Assembly (NCBI RefSeq): GCF_002592005.1
Contig: NZ_NVQF01000002.1
Location: forward strand, 1 to 64,000
Origin: Mycolicibacterium palauense
GTDB taxonomy: Bacteria; Actinomycetota; Actinomycetes; Mycobacteriales; Mycobacteriaceae
Direction: 5' to 3'
Length of the DNA: 64,000 nt
How positions within the stretch are numbered: position 1 is the stretch's first letter; each line of letters begins with the position of its first letter. The position numbers and the translations under genes were made by a program. This document shows positions 28,846-37,662 of this stretch, piece by piece. The notes beneath the pieces are model-generated. The model was given only the letters and a program-made list of their open reading frames with translations, ran no database searches and had not been told where the DNA came from.

Positions 28846-30045
28846 ATGACCGCCACGACGCTTGACGTAGACCTCGCCGACGGCAACTTCTACGCCGACG
28901 GCAACGCCCGCGAGGCCTACCGGTGGATGCGCGCCAACCAGCCCGTCTTCCGGGACCGCAACGGTCTGGCCGCGGCCACCACCTACCAGGCGGTCCTGGA
29001 TGCCGAGCGCAATCCGGAGGTGTTCTCCAGCACCGGCGGTATCCGCCCCGACACGCCGGGAATGCCGTACATGATCGACATGGACGATCCGGCACACCTG
29101 TTGCGGCGCAAGCTGGTCAACGCCGGATTCACCCGCAAGCGCGTCATGGACAAGGTGGGATCGATCGGCCGGTTGTGCGACACCCTCATCGACGGGGTGA
29201 TCGAACGTGGCGAGTGTGACTACGTACGCCACATCGCCGCTCCGCTGCCGATGGCGGTGATCGGCGACATGCTCGGCGTACTGCCGGAGCAGCGCGAGAT
29301 GCTGCTCACCTGGTCGGATGACCTGGTCTGTGGCCTCAGCTCGCATCTGGACGAGACCGCGATGCAGAAGGTGATGGACACCTTCGCCGCCTACACCGCC
29401 TTCTCCATGGAGATGATCACCAAGCGGCGCGCCGAGCCGACCGACGACCTGTTCTCGATTCTGGTCAACGCCGAGGTCGAGGGTCAGCGGATGTCCGACG
29501 ACGAGATCGTCATGGAGACCCTGCTGATCCTCATCGGCGGCGACGAGACCACCCGGCACACGCTGTCCGGCGGTACCGAGCAGTTGCTGCGCCACCGCGA
29601 CCAGTGGGAGCGGGTGGTCGCCGACCCCGCGCTGCTGCCGGCGGCCATCGAGGAGATGCTGCGCTGGACCTCACCGGTGAAGAACATGTGCCGCACGCTG
29701 ACCCGCGACATCGAGTTCCACGGCACCGAGCTGAGGGCCGGCGAGAAGATCATGCTGATGTTCGAGTCGGCCAACTTCGACGAGAGCGTCTTCGAGGACC
29801 CGGACGGTTTCAACATCGACCGGAACCCGAACAGTCACCTGGCGTTCGGGTTCGGCACGCATTTCTGCATGGGCAATCAGCTGGCCCGGCTGGAACTCAA
29901 ACTGATGCTCTCGCGGGTGGTCGAGCGGATGCCGGATCTGCGCCTGGCCGACGAGAGCCGGCTGCCGCTGCGCCCCGCCAACTTCGTCAGCGGGCTGGAG
30001 CAGATGCCGGTCGTGTTCACCCCGGGCCCCAGGCTGCTCGGCTGA
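28846..30045 (+). CDS. cyp142: Cytochrome P450 142, steroid C26/C27-monooxygenase
   Basis: A 399-residue bacterial P450. The haem-binding loop FGFGTHFCMG places the ligand Cys at about 341, the I-helix has LIGGDETTRH (about 224-233), and the ERR-type ExxR falls in the K-helix (IEEMLRW). Length and position fit CYP142, which oxidises the terminal side-chain carbon of cholestenone to the acid, supplying FadD19 and related ligases. A separate ferredoxin (fdxD, 49392) and a reductase elsewhere would deliver electrons. The gene probably shares the KstR promoter of the preceding gene. Confidence 0.92.
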   Translation: MTATTLDVDLADGNFYADGNAREAYRWMRANQPVFRDRNGLAAATTYQAVLDAERNPEVFSSTGGIRPDTPGMPYMIDMDDPAHLLRRKLVNAGFTRKRVMDKVGSIGRLCDTLIDGVIERGECDYVRHIAAPLPMAVIGDMLGVLPEQREMLLTWSDDLVCGLSSHLDETAMQKVMDTFAAYTAFSMEMITKRRAEPTDDLFSILVNAEVEGQRMSDDEIVMETLLILIGGDETTRHTLSGGTEQLLRHRDQWERVVADPALLPAAIEEMLRWTSPVKNMCRTLTRDIEFHGTELRAGEKIMLMFESANFDESVFEDPDGFNIDRNPNSHLAFGFGTHFCMGNQLARLELKLMLSRVVERMPDLRLADESRLPLRPANFVSGLEQMPVVFTPGPRLLG

Positions 30046-30119
30046 GGTACCGCCCACGAGCGTGCGACTTCATACGGAAAAGCCGCTCTGGCCGTATCAA
30101 CCCGCACAGTCGATGCGAC

Positions 30120-30992
30120 TCACCACGTTCTCGGACAGCCGCGGGCGATGAGCGCGGCGCCGACCCGTTCGAAGAACGCCGCCCGGCGGCTGCGCAGGAT
30201 GCCACTGGTGACCCTGACATCGATCCAGCCCAGTTCGGGCAGTCTGGCGTACCGTTCCACGTCGCGGTCCCGTTGTTTCGAATCGGTCCAGTGGTGGGCG
30301 CCGTCGAAGTCCACTCCCACGCGGTACTCGCGCCAGCCCATGTCGATGCGGGCGAAGACCACACCGTCGTCGTCGACCACGTCGATCTGCGTTTCGGGCT
30401 TCGGAAACCCATGTTCCACCAACAGAATGCGGGTCAACGACTCGTAGGGTGATTCGGCGCCGCCGTCGACGAGGCGCAGGGTTTCGCGCAGGTGACGCGA
30501 GCCGCGAGCACCACGATGTGTCGCAGCGATGTGGGCGATGGCCGCCGCGTCGACGCCGGTGGCGTTCATCAGCGCGTCCACCCGCTGGACACCGGCAACC
30601 AGGGGCAGTCGTCGGCCCAGGTCGAAGGCGGTGCGTGCCGGCGTGGTCACGCACATTCCCGAGGCGAGCCGGGTCTCCCCGGATGCCGGCGTATCGCTGT
30701 GGACCGTGATGCCGCGCGGGGGCCGCCGATTCGTGTGGATGAGCTCCGCGCAGAGGTCGGCGTCGATCCACCTGGCGCCGAGGATGGCCGACGCCGACAG
30801 TCCCGCCAACACGCCGCGACGCTGTGACCACAGCCAGGCCGCGCGGGCGCGCAGGCGGGCGGTCATTTCGAGGTCGCGGGCCATCCACACGCCGGGGTAG
30901 ACCGCGGTGTGCAGGCGGCGCAACTCCCGATACGTCAGGGCGCCCGCGTCAAGGGCCTCCGTCGCGCGGAACGGCCCGCCGAGACGAGGCAT
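30120..30992 (-). CDS. Rv3517-like protein with DUF559/Vsr-like nuclease fold region
   Basis: A 290-residue protein. The N-terminal part (ALTYRELRRLHTAVYPGVW, then LRARAAWLW and AGLSASAILGARW) resembles the AbiEi-like/type IV toxin-antitoxin helix-rich domain. The C-terminal part, about 180-285, has RIDMGWREYRVGVDFDGAHHWTD and RDVERYARLPELGW, the look of a DUF559/Vsr endonuclease-like alpha/beta domain with Asp/Glu/His. A homologue of about 279 residues sits next to cyp142 in M. tuberculosis (Rv3517); none is characterised to my knowledge. No KstR box is present. A selfish or defence role is possible but not shown. Confidence 0.7.
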   Translation of the reverse strand: MPRLGGPFRATEALDAGALTYRELRRLHTAVYPGVWMARDLEMTARLRARAAWLWSQRRGVLAGLSASAILGARWIDADLCAELIHTNRRPPRGITVHSDTPASGETRLASGMCVTTPARTAFDLGRRLPLVAGVQRVDALMNATGVDAAAIAHIAATHRGARGSRHLRETLRLVDGGAESPYESLTRILLVEHGFPKPETQIDVVDDDGVVFARIDMGWREYRVGVDFDGAHHWTDSKQRDRDVERYARLPELGWIDVRVTSGILRSRRAAFFERVGAALIARGCPRTW

Positions 30993-31129
30993 GCCAGCAC
31001 GGTGCCAGCCCTCGCCCGCCAGGCCCGACGGCGATCCACAGGCGCTCCCGAGGGTGCGGTTCCGTACGCACGTGGCGGTCCTCGCGTACCGATCCGCACT
31101 TTCGGCGGGCGGAGACGGGCCGTTGCCGG

Positions 31130-31930
31130 CTACTTCATCTGGAAGTTGGGCGTGCGCTTCTCCTTGAACGCCCGCGGACCCTCCTTGGCGTCCTCGGACA
31201 GGAACACCGAGATCCCGATCTGGGTGTCGATCTTGAACGCGTCGTTCTCGTGCATTCCTTCGGTCTCGCGGATCGAGCGCAGGATCGCCTGCACCGCCAG
31301 CGGGCCGTTGTTGTTGATCACCTCGGCGATCGCCAGGGCCTTGTCCAGCGCCGTGCCGTCGGGAACGACGTAGCCGATCAGCCCGTAGTCCAGGGCTTCG
31401 GTGGCGGTGATGTGCCGCCCGGTCAGCAGCAGGTCACAGGCGATCGTGTAGGGGATCTGGCGCACCAGTCGCACCGCGGAGCCGCCCATCGGGTACAGGC
31501 TCCACTTCGCCTCGGAGATGCCGAACTTGGCGCTCTCTCCGGCGATGCGGATGTCGGTGCCCTGCAGGATCTCGGTGCCGCCGGCGATCGCGGGGCCCTC
31601 CACGGCGGCGATCAGCGGTTTGGTCAGGCGACGGCCCTTGAGCAGCCCGTCGATGCGCGAGGGGTCGTAGCTGCCGTCGGCGAACGAGTCCCCCGGCGGC
31701 TTCTTGGTCGCGGCCTTGAGGTCCATGCCCGCGCAGAAGTACCCGCCCGCGCCGGTGAGGATGCAGCTGCGGATCTCCGGATCGTTGTCGACGCGGTCCC
31801 AGGCCTCGACCATGATCGAGAGCATCTCAGTGGACAGCGCGTTGCGGGCCTCGGGCCGGTTCAGCGTGACGATCAGGGTGTGTCCGCGCTGTTCAACGAG
31901 GGCGTCGGGACCTTTGTCGGGCTCGCTCAC
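31130..31930 (-). CDS. echA19: Enoyl-CoA hydratase EchA19
   Basis: A 266-residue crotonase-fold hydratase, close to the 263 residues of M. tuberculosis EchA19. It hydrates steroid-side-chain 2-enoyl-CoA esters in the beta-oxidation cycles. The oxyanion segment [10 protein letters not shown] (about 62-71) and the second loop [18 protein letters not shown] are visible. GTG 31930 follows AAAGGTGG. It is divergent from fadD19 across a KstR box 45 bases upstream, so both side-chain enzymes share control. Confidence 0.93.
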   Translation of the reverse strand: MSEPDKGPDALVEQRGHTLIVTLNRPEARNALSTEMLSIMVEAWDRVDNDPEIRSCILTGAGGYFCAGMDLKAATKKPPGDSFADGSYDPSRIDGLLKGRRLTKPLIAAVEGPAIAGGTEILQGTDIRIAGESAKFGISEAKWSLYPMGGSAVRLVRQIPYTIACDLLLTGRHITATEALDYGLIGYVVPDGTALDKALAIAEVINNNGPLAVQAILRSIRETEGMHENDAFKIDTQIGISVFLSEDAKEGPRAFKEKRTPNFQMK

Positions 31931-31974
31931 CGGTGTCCACCTTTCTGCGCCGAGGCATGGAACTTGTCACGAAA

Positions 31975-31988
31975 TGTAACACGTTCTA
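31975..31988. promoter_or_regulatory. KstR operator between echA19 and fadD19
   Basis: tgtaacacgttcta matches the KstR pattern with a G for A in the left half. It ends 11 bases before the fadD19 ATG and lies 44 bases before the echA19 start. Confidence 0.8.
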
Positions 31989-31999
31989 GTTTAGGGGCC

Positions 32000-33652
32000 A
32001 TGGCCCTCAACATCGCCGATCTCGCCGAGCATGCCATTGACGCCGTGCCTGACCGCGTCGCCCTCATCTGTGGCGCAGAGGAGTTGACCTACGCCGGACT
32101 GGAGGAGAAGGCCAACCGGCTGGCGCACTACCTCCAGGCCCGGGGCGTCAAGAAGGACGACAAGGTGGGCATCTACTGCCGCAACCGGATCGAGACGGTC
32201 GTGGCGATGCTGGGCATCATCAAGGCCGGCGCCATTCTGGTGAACGTCAACTTCCGCTATGTCGAGGGCGAGTTGCGCTACCTGTTCGACAACTCCGACA
32301 TGGTCGCCCTGATCCACGAGCGCCGCTACAGCGACAAGGTGGCCAACGTGCTGCCCGACACCCCGAAGGTCGAGACCGTGCTGGTCATCGAGGACGGATC
32401 CGACCTCGACTACGGCGCCTACGGCGGCGTGGCGTTCGAGGAGGCCCTCGCGCAGGGCTCGCCGGTGCGGGACTTCGGCCCCCGCAGCGAGGACGACATC
32501 TATCTGCTCTACACCGGCGGCACGACCGGGTTCCCCAAGGGCGTGATGTGGCGCCACGAGGACATCTATCGGGTGCTTCTCGGTGGAATCGACTACGCCA
32601 CCGGAGAATACGTCGAGGGCGAGTACACCCTGGCCGAGCAGGCCGCCGCCGGCCCGCCGATGGTGCGGTTCCCGATCCCGCCGATGATCCACGGCGCGTC
32701 GCAGTCGGCCACCTGGATGGCGCTGTTCTCCGGTGGAACCGTCGTGCTCGCACCGGAATTCGACGCCGAGGAGGTCTGGCGCACGGTCAACGACCGCAAG
32801 GTCAACCTGCTGTTCTTCACCGGCGACGCGATGGGCCGGCCGCTGCTGGACGCGCTGCTCAAGGTCGAATCCGAGTATGACCTGTCCTCGCTGTTCCTGC
32901 TGGCCAGCACCGCGGCACTGTTCTCGCCCAGCATCAAGGAGAAGTTCCTCGAACTGCTGCCCAACCGGGTGATCACCGACTCGATCGGCTCCTCGGAGAC
33001 CGGGTTCGGCGGCACCAGCATCGTGGCCAAGGGCGGATCGAACACCGGCGGCCCCCGGGTGTCCATCGACAAGAACACCGTCGTCCTCGACGACGACGGC
33101 AACGAGGTGGTCCCCGGTTCCGGGGTGCGCGGAATCATCGCCAAGCGCGGTCACCTGCCGGTGGGCTACTACAAGGACGAGAAGAAGACCGCCGAGACCT
33201 TCCGCACCATCAACGGCGTGCGCTACGCCATCCCCGGCGACTACGCCGAGGTGGAGGCCGACGGCACGGTCACCATGCTGGGCCGGGGATCGGTGTCGAT
33301 CAACACCGGCGGTGAGAAGGTCTACCCCGAAGAGGTCGAGGCCGCGCTCAAGGGCCACCCCGACGTGTTCGACGCCCTGGTTGTCGGCGTGCCCGACGAA
33401 CGCTACGGACAGCACGTGGCCGCCGTGGTGCAGGGGCGCGAAGGCGTGCGGCCCACGCTGGCCGACCTCGACGCCCACGTGCGCACCCAGATCGCCGGGT
33501 ACAAGGTGCCGCGCAGCCTCTGGATCGTCGACGAGGTGAGGCGTTCCCCGGCCGGCAAGCCCGACTACCGCTGGGCCAAGGAGCAGACCGAGGCACGCCC
33601 CGCCGACGAGGTGCATTCCAGTCACCGGGCGGCCCAGGGAGTGCAGGCCTGA
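32000..33652 (+). CDS. fadD19: Sterol-side-chain acyl-CoA synthetase FadD19
   Basis: A 550-residue AMP-forming ligase (548 in M. tuberculosis) that activates the C8 side-chain carboxylate of cholestenoate. The P-loop YTGGTTGFPKG is at about 171-181, and the adenylation core DSIGSSETGFGG and C-terminal GEKVYPEEVE and RSPAGKPDYRW are in place; the last contains the conserved Lys. ATG 32000 lies 11 bases after the KstR box. The stop overlaps the next gene's ATG by one base (TGATG), so the flavoprotein downstream is coupled to it. Confidence 0.93.
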   Translation: MALNIADLAEHAIDAVPDRVALICGAEELTYAGLEEKANRLAHYLQARGVKKDDKVGIYCRNRIETVVAMLGIIKAGAILVNVNFRYVEGELRYLFDNSDMVALIHERRYSDKVANVLPDTPKVETVLVIEDGSDLDYGAYGGVAFEEALAQGSPVRDFGPRSEDDIYLLYTGGTTGFPKGVMWRHEDIYRVLLGGIDYATGEYVEGEYTLAEQAAAGPPMVRFPIPPMIHGASQSATWMALFSGGTVVLAPEFDAEEVWRTVNDRKVNLLFFTGDAMGRPLLDALLKVESEYDLSSLFLLASTAALFSPSIKEKFLELLPNRVITDSIGSSETGFGGTSIVAKGGSNTGGPRVSIDKNTVVLDDDGNEVVPGSGVRGIIAKRGHLPVGYYKDEKKTAETFRTINGVRYAIPGDYAEVEADGTVTMLGRGSVSINTGGEKVYPEEVEAALKGHPDVFDALVVGVPDERYGQHVAAVVQGREGVRPTLADLDAHVRTQIAGYKVPRSLWIVDEVRRSPAGKPDYRWAKEQTEARPADEVHSSHRAAQGVQA

Positions 33653-34770
33653 TGCGCACCGAGCTGTGCGACCGGTTCGGGATCGACTACCCGATCTTCG
33701 TGTTCACCCCGTCGGAGAAGGTGGCCGCCGCGGTCAGCCGCGCCGGCGGGCTCGGTGTGCTGGGCTGCGTGCGGTTCAACCATCCAGACGATCTCGAGAA
33801 CGTGCTGTGCTGGATGGACGAGAACACCGGCGGTAAGCCCTACGGGGTCGACGTGGTGATGCCCGCCAAGATCCCCACCGAGGGCACCTCGGTCGACATC
33901 GACAAGCTGATCCCCCAACCGCACCGCGATTTCGTCGCCAAGACCCTGGCCGATCTCGGCGTGCCGCCGCTGCCCGAGGACGAGCAGCGCTCCGAAGGGG
34001 TGCTGGGGTGGCTGCACTCGGTGGCCCGCAGCCACGTCGAGGTCGCCCTGAAACATCCGATCAAGCTGATCGCCAACGCGCTGGGCTCTCCGCCCAGGGA
34101 TGTGATCGACCAGGTGCACGCCGCGGGCGTGCCGGTCGCCGCACTGGCCGGATCGGCCACCCATGCCCGACGACATGTCGACAACGGCGTCGACATCGTC
34201 GTCGCCCAGGGCCACGAGGCCGGCGGGCACACCGGCGAGATCGGGTCGATGGTGCTGTGGCCGGAGATCGTCGACGCGGTCGGCGAGACCCCGGTGCTGG
34301 CCGCCGGCGGCATCGGCACCGGCCGCCAGGTCGCCGCCGCGCTGGCGCTCGGCGCGCAGGGTGTCTGGATGGGTTCGGCCTTCCTCACCGCCGCCGAGTA
34401 CGACCTGGGTGTCCGCACCGCCGAGGGGACCTCGGTGGTCCAGCAGGCGATGCTGGCCGCGACCTCGGGTGACACCGTTCGGCGGCGCATCTACACCGGA
34501 AAGCCGGCCCGGCTGCTCAAGAGCCGCTGGACCGATGCCTGGGACGCGCCCGAGGCGCCCGAGCCGCTGCCGATGCCGCTGCAGAACATCCTCGTCAGCG
34601 AGGCCCATCAGCGGATGAGCGAATCCGGCGATCCGACCGCGGTGGCGATGCCCGTCGGCCAGATCGTCGGCAGGATGAACGAGATCCGCCCCGTCGCCGA
34701 CATCATCGGCGAACTGGTCGCCGGGTTCGAGGCCGCCACCGCGCGGCTCGACGCCATCCGCGACCGCTGA
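33652..34770 (+). CDS. Nitronate-monooxygenase-like (NPD) FMN flavoprotein
   Basis: A 372-residue TIM-barrel protein of the 2-nitropropane dioxygenase/nitronate monooxygenase family. The FMN-phosphate region GTGRQVAAALALGAQGVWMGSAF (about 219-241) and the VVAQGHEAGGHTGEIG loop with the catalytic-type His are clear. IpdC, a family member in steroid degradation of M. tuberculosis, acts on CD-ring CoA thioesters as an alpha/beta reductase-like flavoprotein; this gene may be a paralogue, since it is coupled to fadD19 rather than to the ipd genes. Substrate not established. Confidence 0.8.
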   Translation: MRTELCDRFGIDYPIFVFTPSEKVAAAVSRAGGLGVLGCVRFNHPDDLENVLCWMDENTGGKPYGVDVVMPAKIPTEGTSVDIDKLIPQPHRDFVAKTLADLGVPPLPEDEQRSEGVLGWLHSVARSHVEVALKHPIKLIANALGSPPRDVIDQVHAAGVPVAALAGSATHARRHVDNGVDIVVAQGHEAGGHTGEIGSMVLWPEIVDAVGETPVLAAGGIGTGRQVAAALALGAQGVWMGSAFLTAAEYDLGVRTAEGTSVVQQAMLAATSGDTVRRRIYTGKPARLLKSRWTDAWDAPEAPEPLPMPLQNILVSEAHQRMSESGDPTAVAMPVGQIVGRMNEIRPVADIIGELVAGFEAATARLDAIRDR

Positions 34771-34876
34771 GCGTCCCGCCTGGGACCGTCGGCGCGGTTT
34801 AAGGGCCGGGCGGAACCGACTCGAGGGACGTAAGGCCCTGGTCGGAGCCGGGGCGTTGCCCATAGCGTGTGCCTGT

Positions 34877-36121
34877 ATGGCAGGGCCAGAAAGCCACGAC
34901 CCCGGCCGCAGGCCGGCGGGAGCGTCGGGTCCGCTCGCGGCGGGCCTCGCTCCGTTCGGCCACGTCGTCGGGCCCTTCGCCCGGGCCGGCCGGTTCTATG
35001 CGCAGACCTGGACGCGCTATCTCGGCGGTGAGTCCACCGACCTTCCGGTCGTGCGGCCGTCGCCGGTGCTGGCCGCGCACGCGTTGTTGGACGAGGTCGT
35101 CGTCACCGCGTTCCGGGCGTTCCGGGGGTTTCCCGAACAAGAGGTGTTCGATCGGGTCGACCGCGAAGTCGCCGCGGCGATCGAGTTCTACGGGCAGAAC
35201 GGCTGGCTGGATCATCCCGAGACGTTCTTCCCCGAGCCCCCGCCGCTGGACGAGGTCAGCACCCGCCGAATCGTGGACGGAAAACGTTCCCACGAGCGAA
35301 TCTCCTTCGACAGCGGGTACGCCCCCCACCCGGGCGAACCGGGCGCCGAGCGCTGGCAGGGCTACACCTCCAACCAGCGTGAGTACGCGCTGGTCCTGCG
35401 CCACGACGAGCCCCGCCCCTGGGTGGTGTGCGTGCACGGCAGCGAGATGGGCCGGGCCACCATCGACCTGCGCCTGTTCCGGGCCTGGCACCTCCATGAG
35501 AACCTCGGGCTCAACGTCGCGCTGCCGGTGCTGCCGATGCACGGCCCCCGCAAACGCGGGCTGCCCAAGGGGGTGTCGTTCCCGTCCGAGAACCTCCTGG
35601 ACAACGCGCACTCCACCGCCCAGTCGGTGTGGGACGTGCGGCGGCTGCTGTCCTGGATCAGGTCGCAGGACCCGGGCGCACCGATCGGGCTGAACAGCAT
35701 GTCGCTGGGTGCCTACGTCACCTCGCTGGTCGCCAGCCTCGAAGACGGCCTCGCCTGCGCCATCCTCGGTGTCCCGGTGATCGATCTGGTCAAGGTGTTC
35801 GAGTACCACGCCGGGTTCGCCGAGGACGACCCGCGCCAGCAACTGCTGGTCCGGGCGGAACCCCTCGGGCGGATGCTCTCACCGCTGTCGCTGAGCCCCC
35901 GTGTGCCGATGTCCGGTCGCTTCGTCTACGCGGGGATCGCCGACCACATCGTGCATCCACGGTCACATGCCGTGCGCATCTGGGAGCACTGGGGCCGGCC
36001 CGAGATCGTCTGGTACCACGGCGGACACGCGGCCTTCTTCCGCTCCAAGGCGGTGCAGGAGTTCGTCGACTACGCGCTGGTGCAGGCCGGCCTGGTCGAT
36101 CGGTCCGCCGTCGAGGCCTGA
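34877..36121 (+). CDS. Alpha/beta hydrolase-family protein (ABHD18-like)
   Basis: A 414-residue protein without signal peptide. Residues about 175-200 (VVCVHGSEMGRATIDLRLF) mark the first strand and oxyanion region, and GLNSMSLGAYVTSLVAS (about 271-287) is the nucleophile elbow with Ser in place of the first Gly (SMSLG). The HGGHAAFF near the end may supply the His. It resembles the large alpha/beta hydrolases of the abhydrolase-18 type; substrate unknown. ATG 34877 is preferred because the extra seven residues from an earlier start look random. The gap before it is 106 bases, with no KstR box. Confidence 0.75.
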   Translation: MAGPESHDPGRRPAGASGPLAAGLAPFGHVVGPFARAGRFYAQTWTRYLGGESTDLPVVRPSPVLAAHALLDEVVVTAFRAFRGFPEQEVFDRVDREVAAAIEFYGQNGWLDHPETFFPEPPPLDEVSTRRIVDGKRSHERISFDSGYAPHPGEPGAERWQGYTSNQREYALVLRHDEPRPWVVCVHGSEMGRATIDLRLFRAWHLHENLGLNVALPVLPMHGPRKRGLPKGVSFPSENLLDNAHSTAQSVWDVRRLLSWIRSQDPGAPIGLNSMSLGAYVTSLVASLEDGLACAILGVPVIDLVKVFEYHAGFAEDDPRQQLLVRAEPLGRMLSPLSLSPRVPMSGRFVYAGIADHIVHPRSHAVRIWEHWGRPEIVWYHGGHAAFFRSKAVQEFVDYALVQAGLVDRSAVEA

Positions 36122-36151
36122 ACTGTGGCCTGAGTGGAGGGCACCGCAGGC

Positions 36152-37555
36152 TCACCGGCCCCCCGGGTAGGTCGCCGCGGCCAGAGCCAGGATCTCCTCG
36201 CGATCCGCCGCCAGCAGGAAGCCCGCCTGAATCGCCGAATCCAGTGCCGCCGTGAAACGTTCGAGATACTCCGGGGCGCCGCCGGGGTAGAGCCGGGCGA
36301 CGGTGGCGGTGTCGAACGGCTCGCCCGAGCCGAACAGGTGCGACAGCGGGCTCTCGGCGCTGCCGATGCCCGTGGTCCGCGCGATCGGTACGTCGACCCA
36401 CGGGGTGCGCACCCCGCCCGTGGCCAGGCCGTTGCCGTCGAGGACCAGCCGCGGCGGCTCGGCGTCGGTCAGTTCCAGCGGGGCGGCGGCAGGGGGGAGC
36501 GCGCCGGTGCGAACCCAGGTGTGCGCCCGGTCGAGCGCCGCCTGCAGGACGTAATGGTGCTGGGGGGCGAAGTTGATGTAGTGCGGCAACTGCTGACCCA
36601 GCAGCGCATCGGTCGGGGCGTACGCGGCGACCAGCTCCTCGAGCGGTGCATGGCCGGTGTCGATGCGGCTCACCTGGATCGTGTAGTTGTCGGCATGGGC
36701 GGTGCCGGGAATCTCCCAGGTGCGCAGCGATTCGGTGTCGGGTTGGCGCGCCCGGTGGTAGCCGGGCCGGGCGCCGCCGACGACGTCGGTCTCGGTCAGC
36801 ACGGTCAGTAGCGGCACGCGCAGATCGGGACGGAACCGCACCGCCCGGGGTGCGGTGTCCTCGTGCTGGGCGAAGATGGAGCTGCCGTCCAACGCCGCGG
36901 CGGGGCCGAACCGGGAGTGGATGAGGAAGCCGTCGTAGACGCGTGCCAGCGGGTCGACGGCGTTCACATAGGTGGTCAGGAACATCGCCGACTGGGACTC
37001 GCCGGCCGCGATGACGTAGTCCGGGGTGGATCCCCTCAGCACGTCCGCGCCCGCTTCGCGGAGCAGCCTGCCCACCTGGGTGAAGATGTCGTAGGAGAAG
37101 GCGTCCTGGGGGTGGTTCAGATGCCAGTAGCGTTCCGGGTCCTGCTTCTTCAGCGACATGTCCATGCCCAGGCTGGCGCCGCCCTCGATGCCGACCTGTT
37201 GCGCCGAGACCGCGACATAGGCGTAGCCCTGCCGGACCAGCTCGCGGTGGGCCATGAACCAGATCGCGGGCGCGTCGATGCCGCCGCTGACGTTGAGCCA
37301 TTCGACGATGACGGTTCCGTTGAAGGTGGCGGCCTCGGACGGTTGCAGGACGACGATCCGGGTGGTGTAGTCCGCCGTGGCCGACGGTGCTGCATCCCAG
37401 CACCCGTCCGGACCGAGCTCGCCGGTGGCGTCGTAGGCCGTGGCCGATCCCGACAGGAAGTACTCGTCGTCGGTGTACCCCAGGGTCGCGATGTCGTAGC
37501 TGCCCAGCAGCAGTTTCGGCGTTCCCGGGGCGTGGGTGAGTGTCGGGGCGCTCAC
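36152..37555 (-). CDS. Alpha/beta hydrolase domain protein (Abhydrolase_10 type)
   Basis: A 467-residue cytosolic protein of the large alpha/beta hydrolase group seen in actinobacteria. The nucleophile elbow is AAGESQSAMFLTTYVNA (about 194-210); a C-terminal HADNYTIQV region may hold the His. The N-terminal half has GTVIVEWLNVSGG and VAVSAQQVGIEG. GTG 37555 starts the recognisable sequence; no ATG is available in frame nearby and the ribosome-binding site is modest. The substrate is unknown. It is on the same strand as the acyl-CoA synthetase 107 bases upstream, so co-transcription is possible. Confidence 0.72.
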   Translation of the reverse strand: MSAPTLTHAPGTPKLLLGSYDIATLGYTDDEYFLSGSATAYDATGELGPDGCWDAAPSATADYTTRIVVLQPSEAATFNGTVIVEWLNVSGGIDAPAIWFMAHRELVRQGYAYVAVSAQQVGIEGGASLGMDMSLKKQDPERYWHLNHPQDAFSYDIFTQVGRLLREAGADVLRGSTPDYVIAAGESQSAMFLTTYVNAVDPLARVYDGFLIHSRFGPAAALDGSSIFAQHEDTAPRAVRFRPDLRVPLLTVLTETDVVGGARPGYHRARQPDTESLRTWEIPGTAHADNYTIQVSRIDTGHAPLEELVAAYAPTDALLGQQLPHYINFAPQHHYVLQAALDRAHTWVRTGALPPAAAPLELTDAEPPRLVLDGNGLATGGVRTPWVDVPIARTTGIGSAESPLSHLFGSGEPFDTATVARLYPGGAPEYLERFTAALDSAIQAGFLLAADREEILALAAATYPGGR

Positions 37556-37662
37556 CTGGCGGCCCCGGGTGTCGACGGGTCCACGCGACTGCCACTGTGG
37601 TTCATGTCCGAATCTCCGCCTGTCTGTCCGTTGTTCGACTTGCTCCCGGAATCCCTTGTGTG

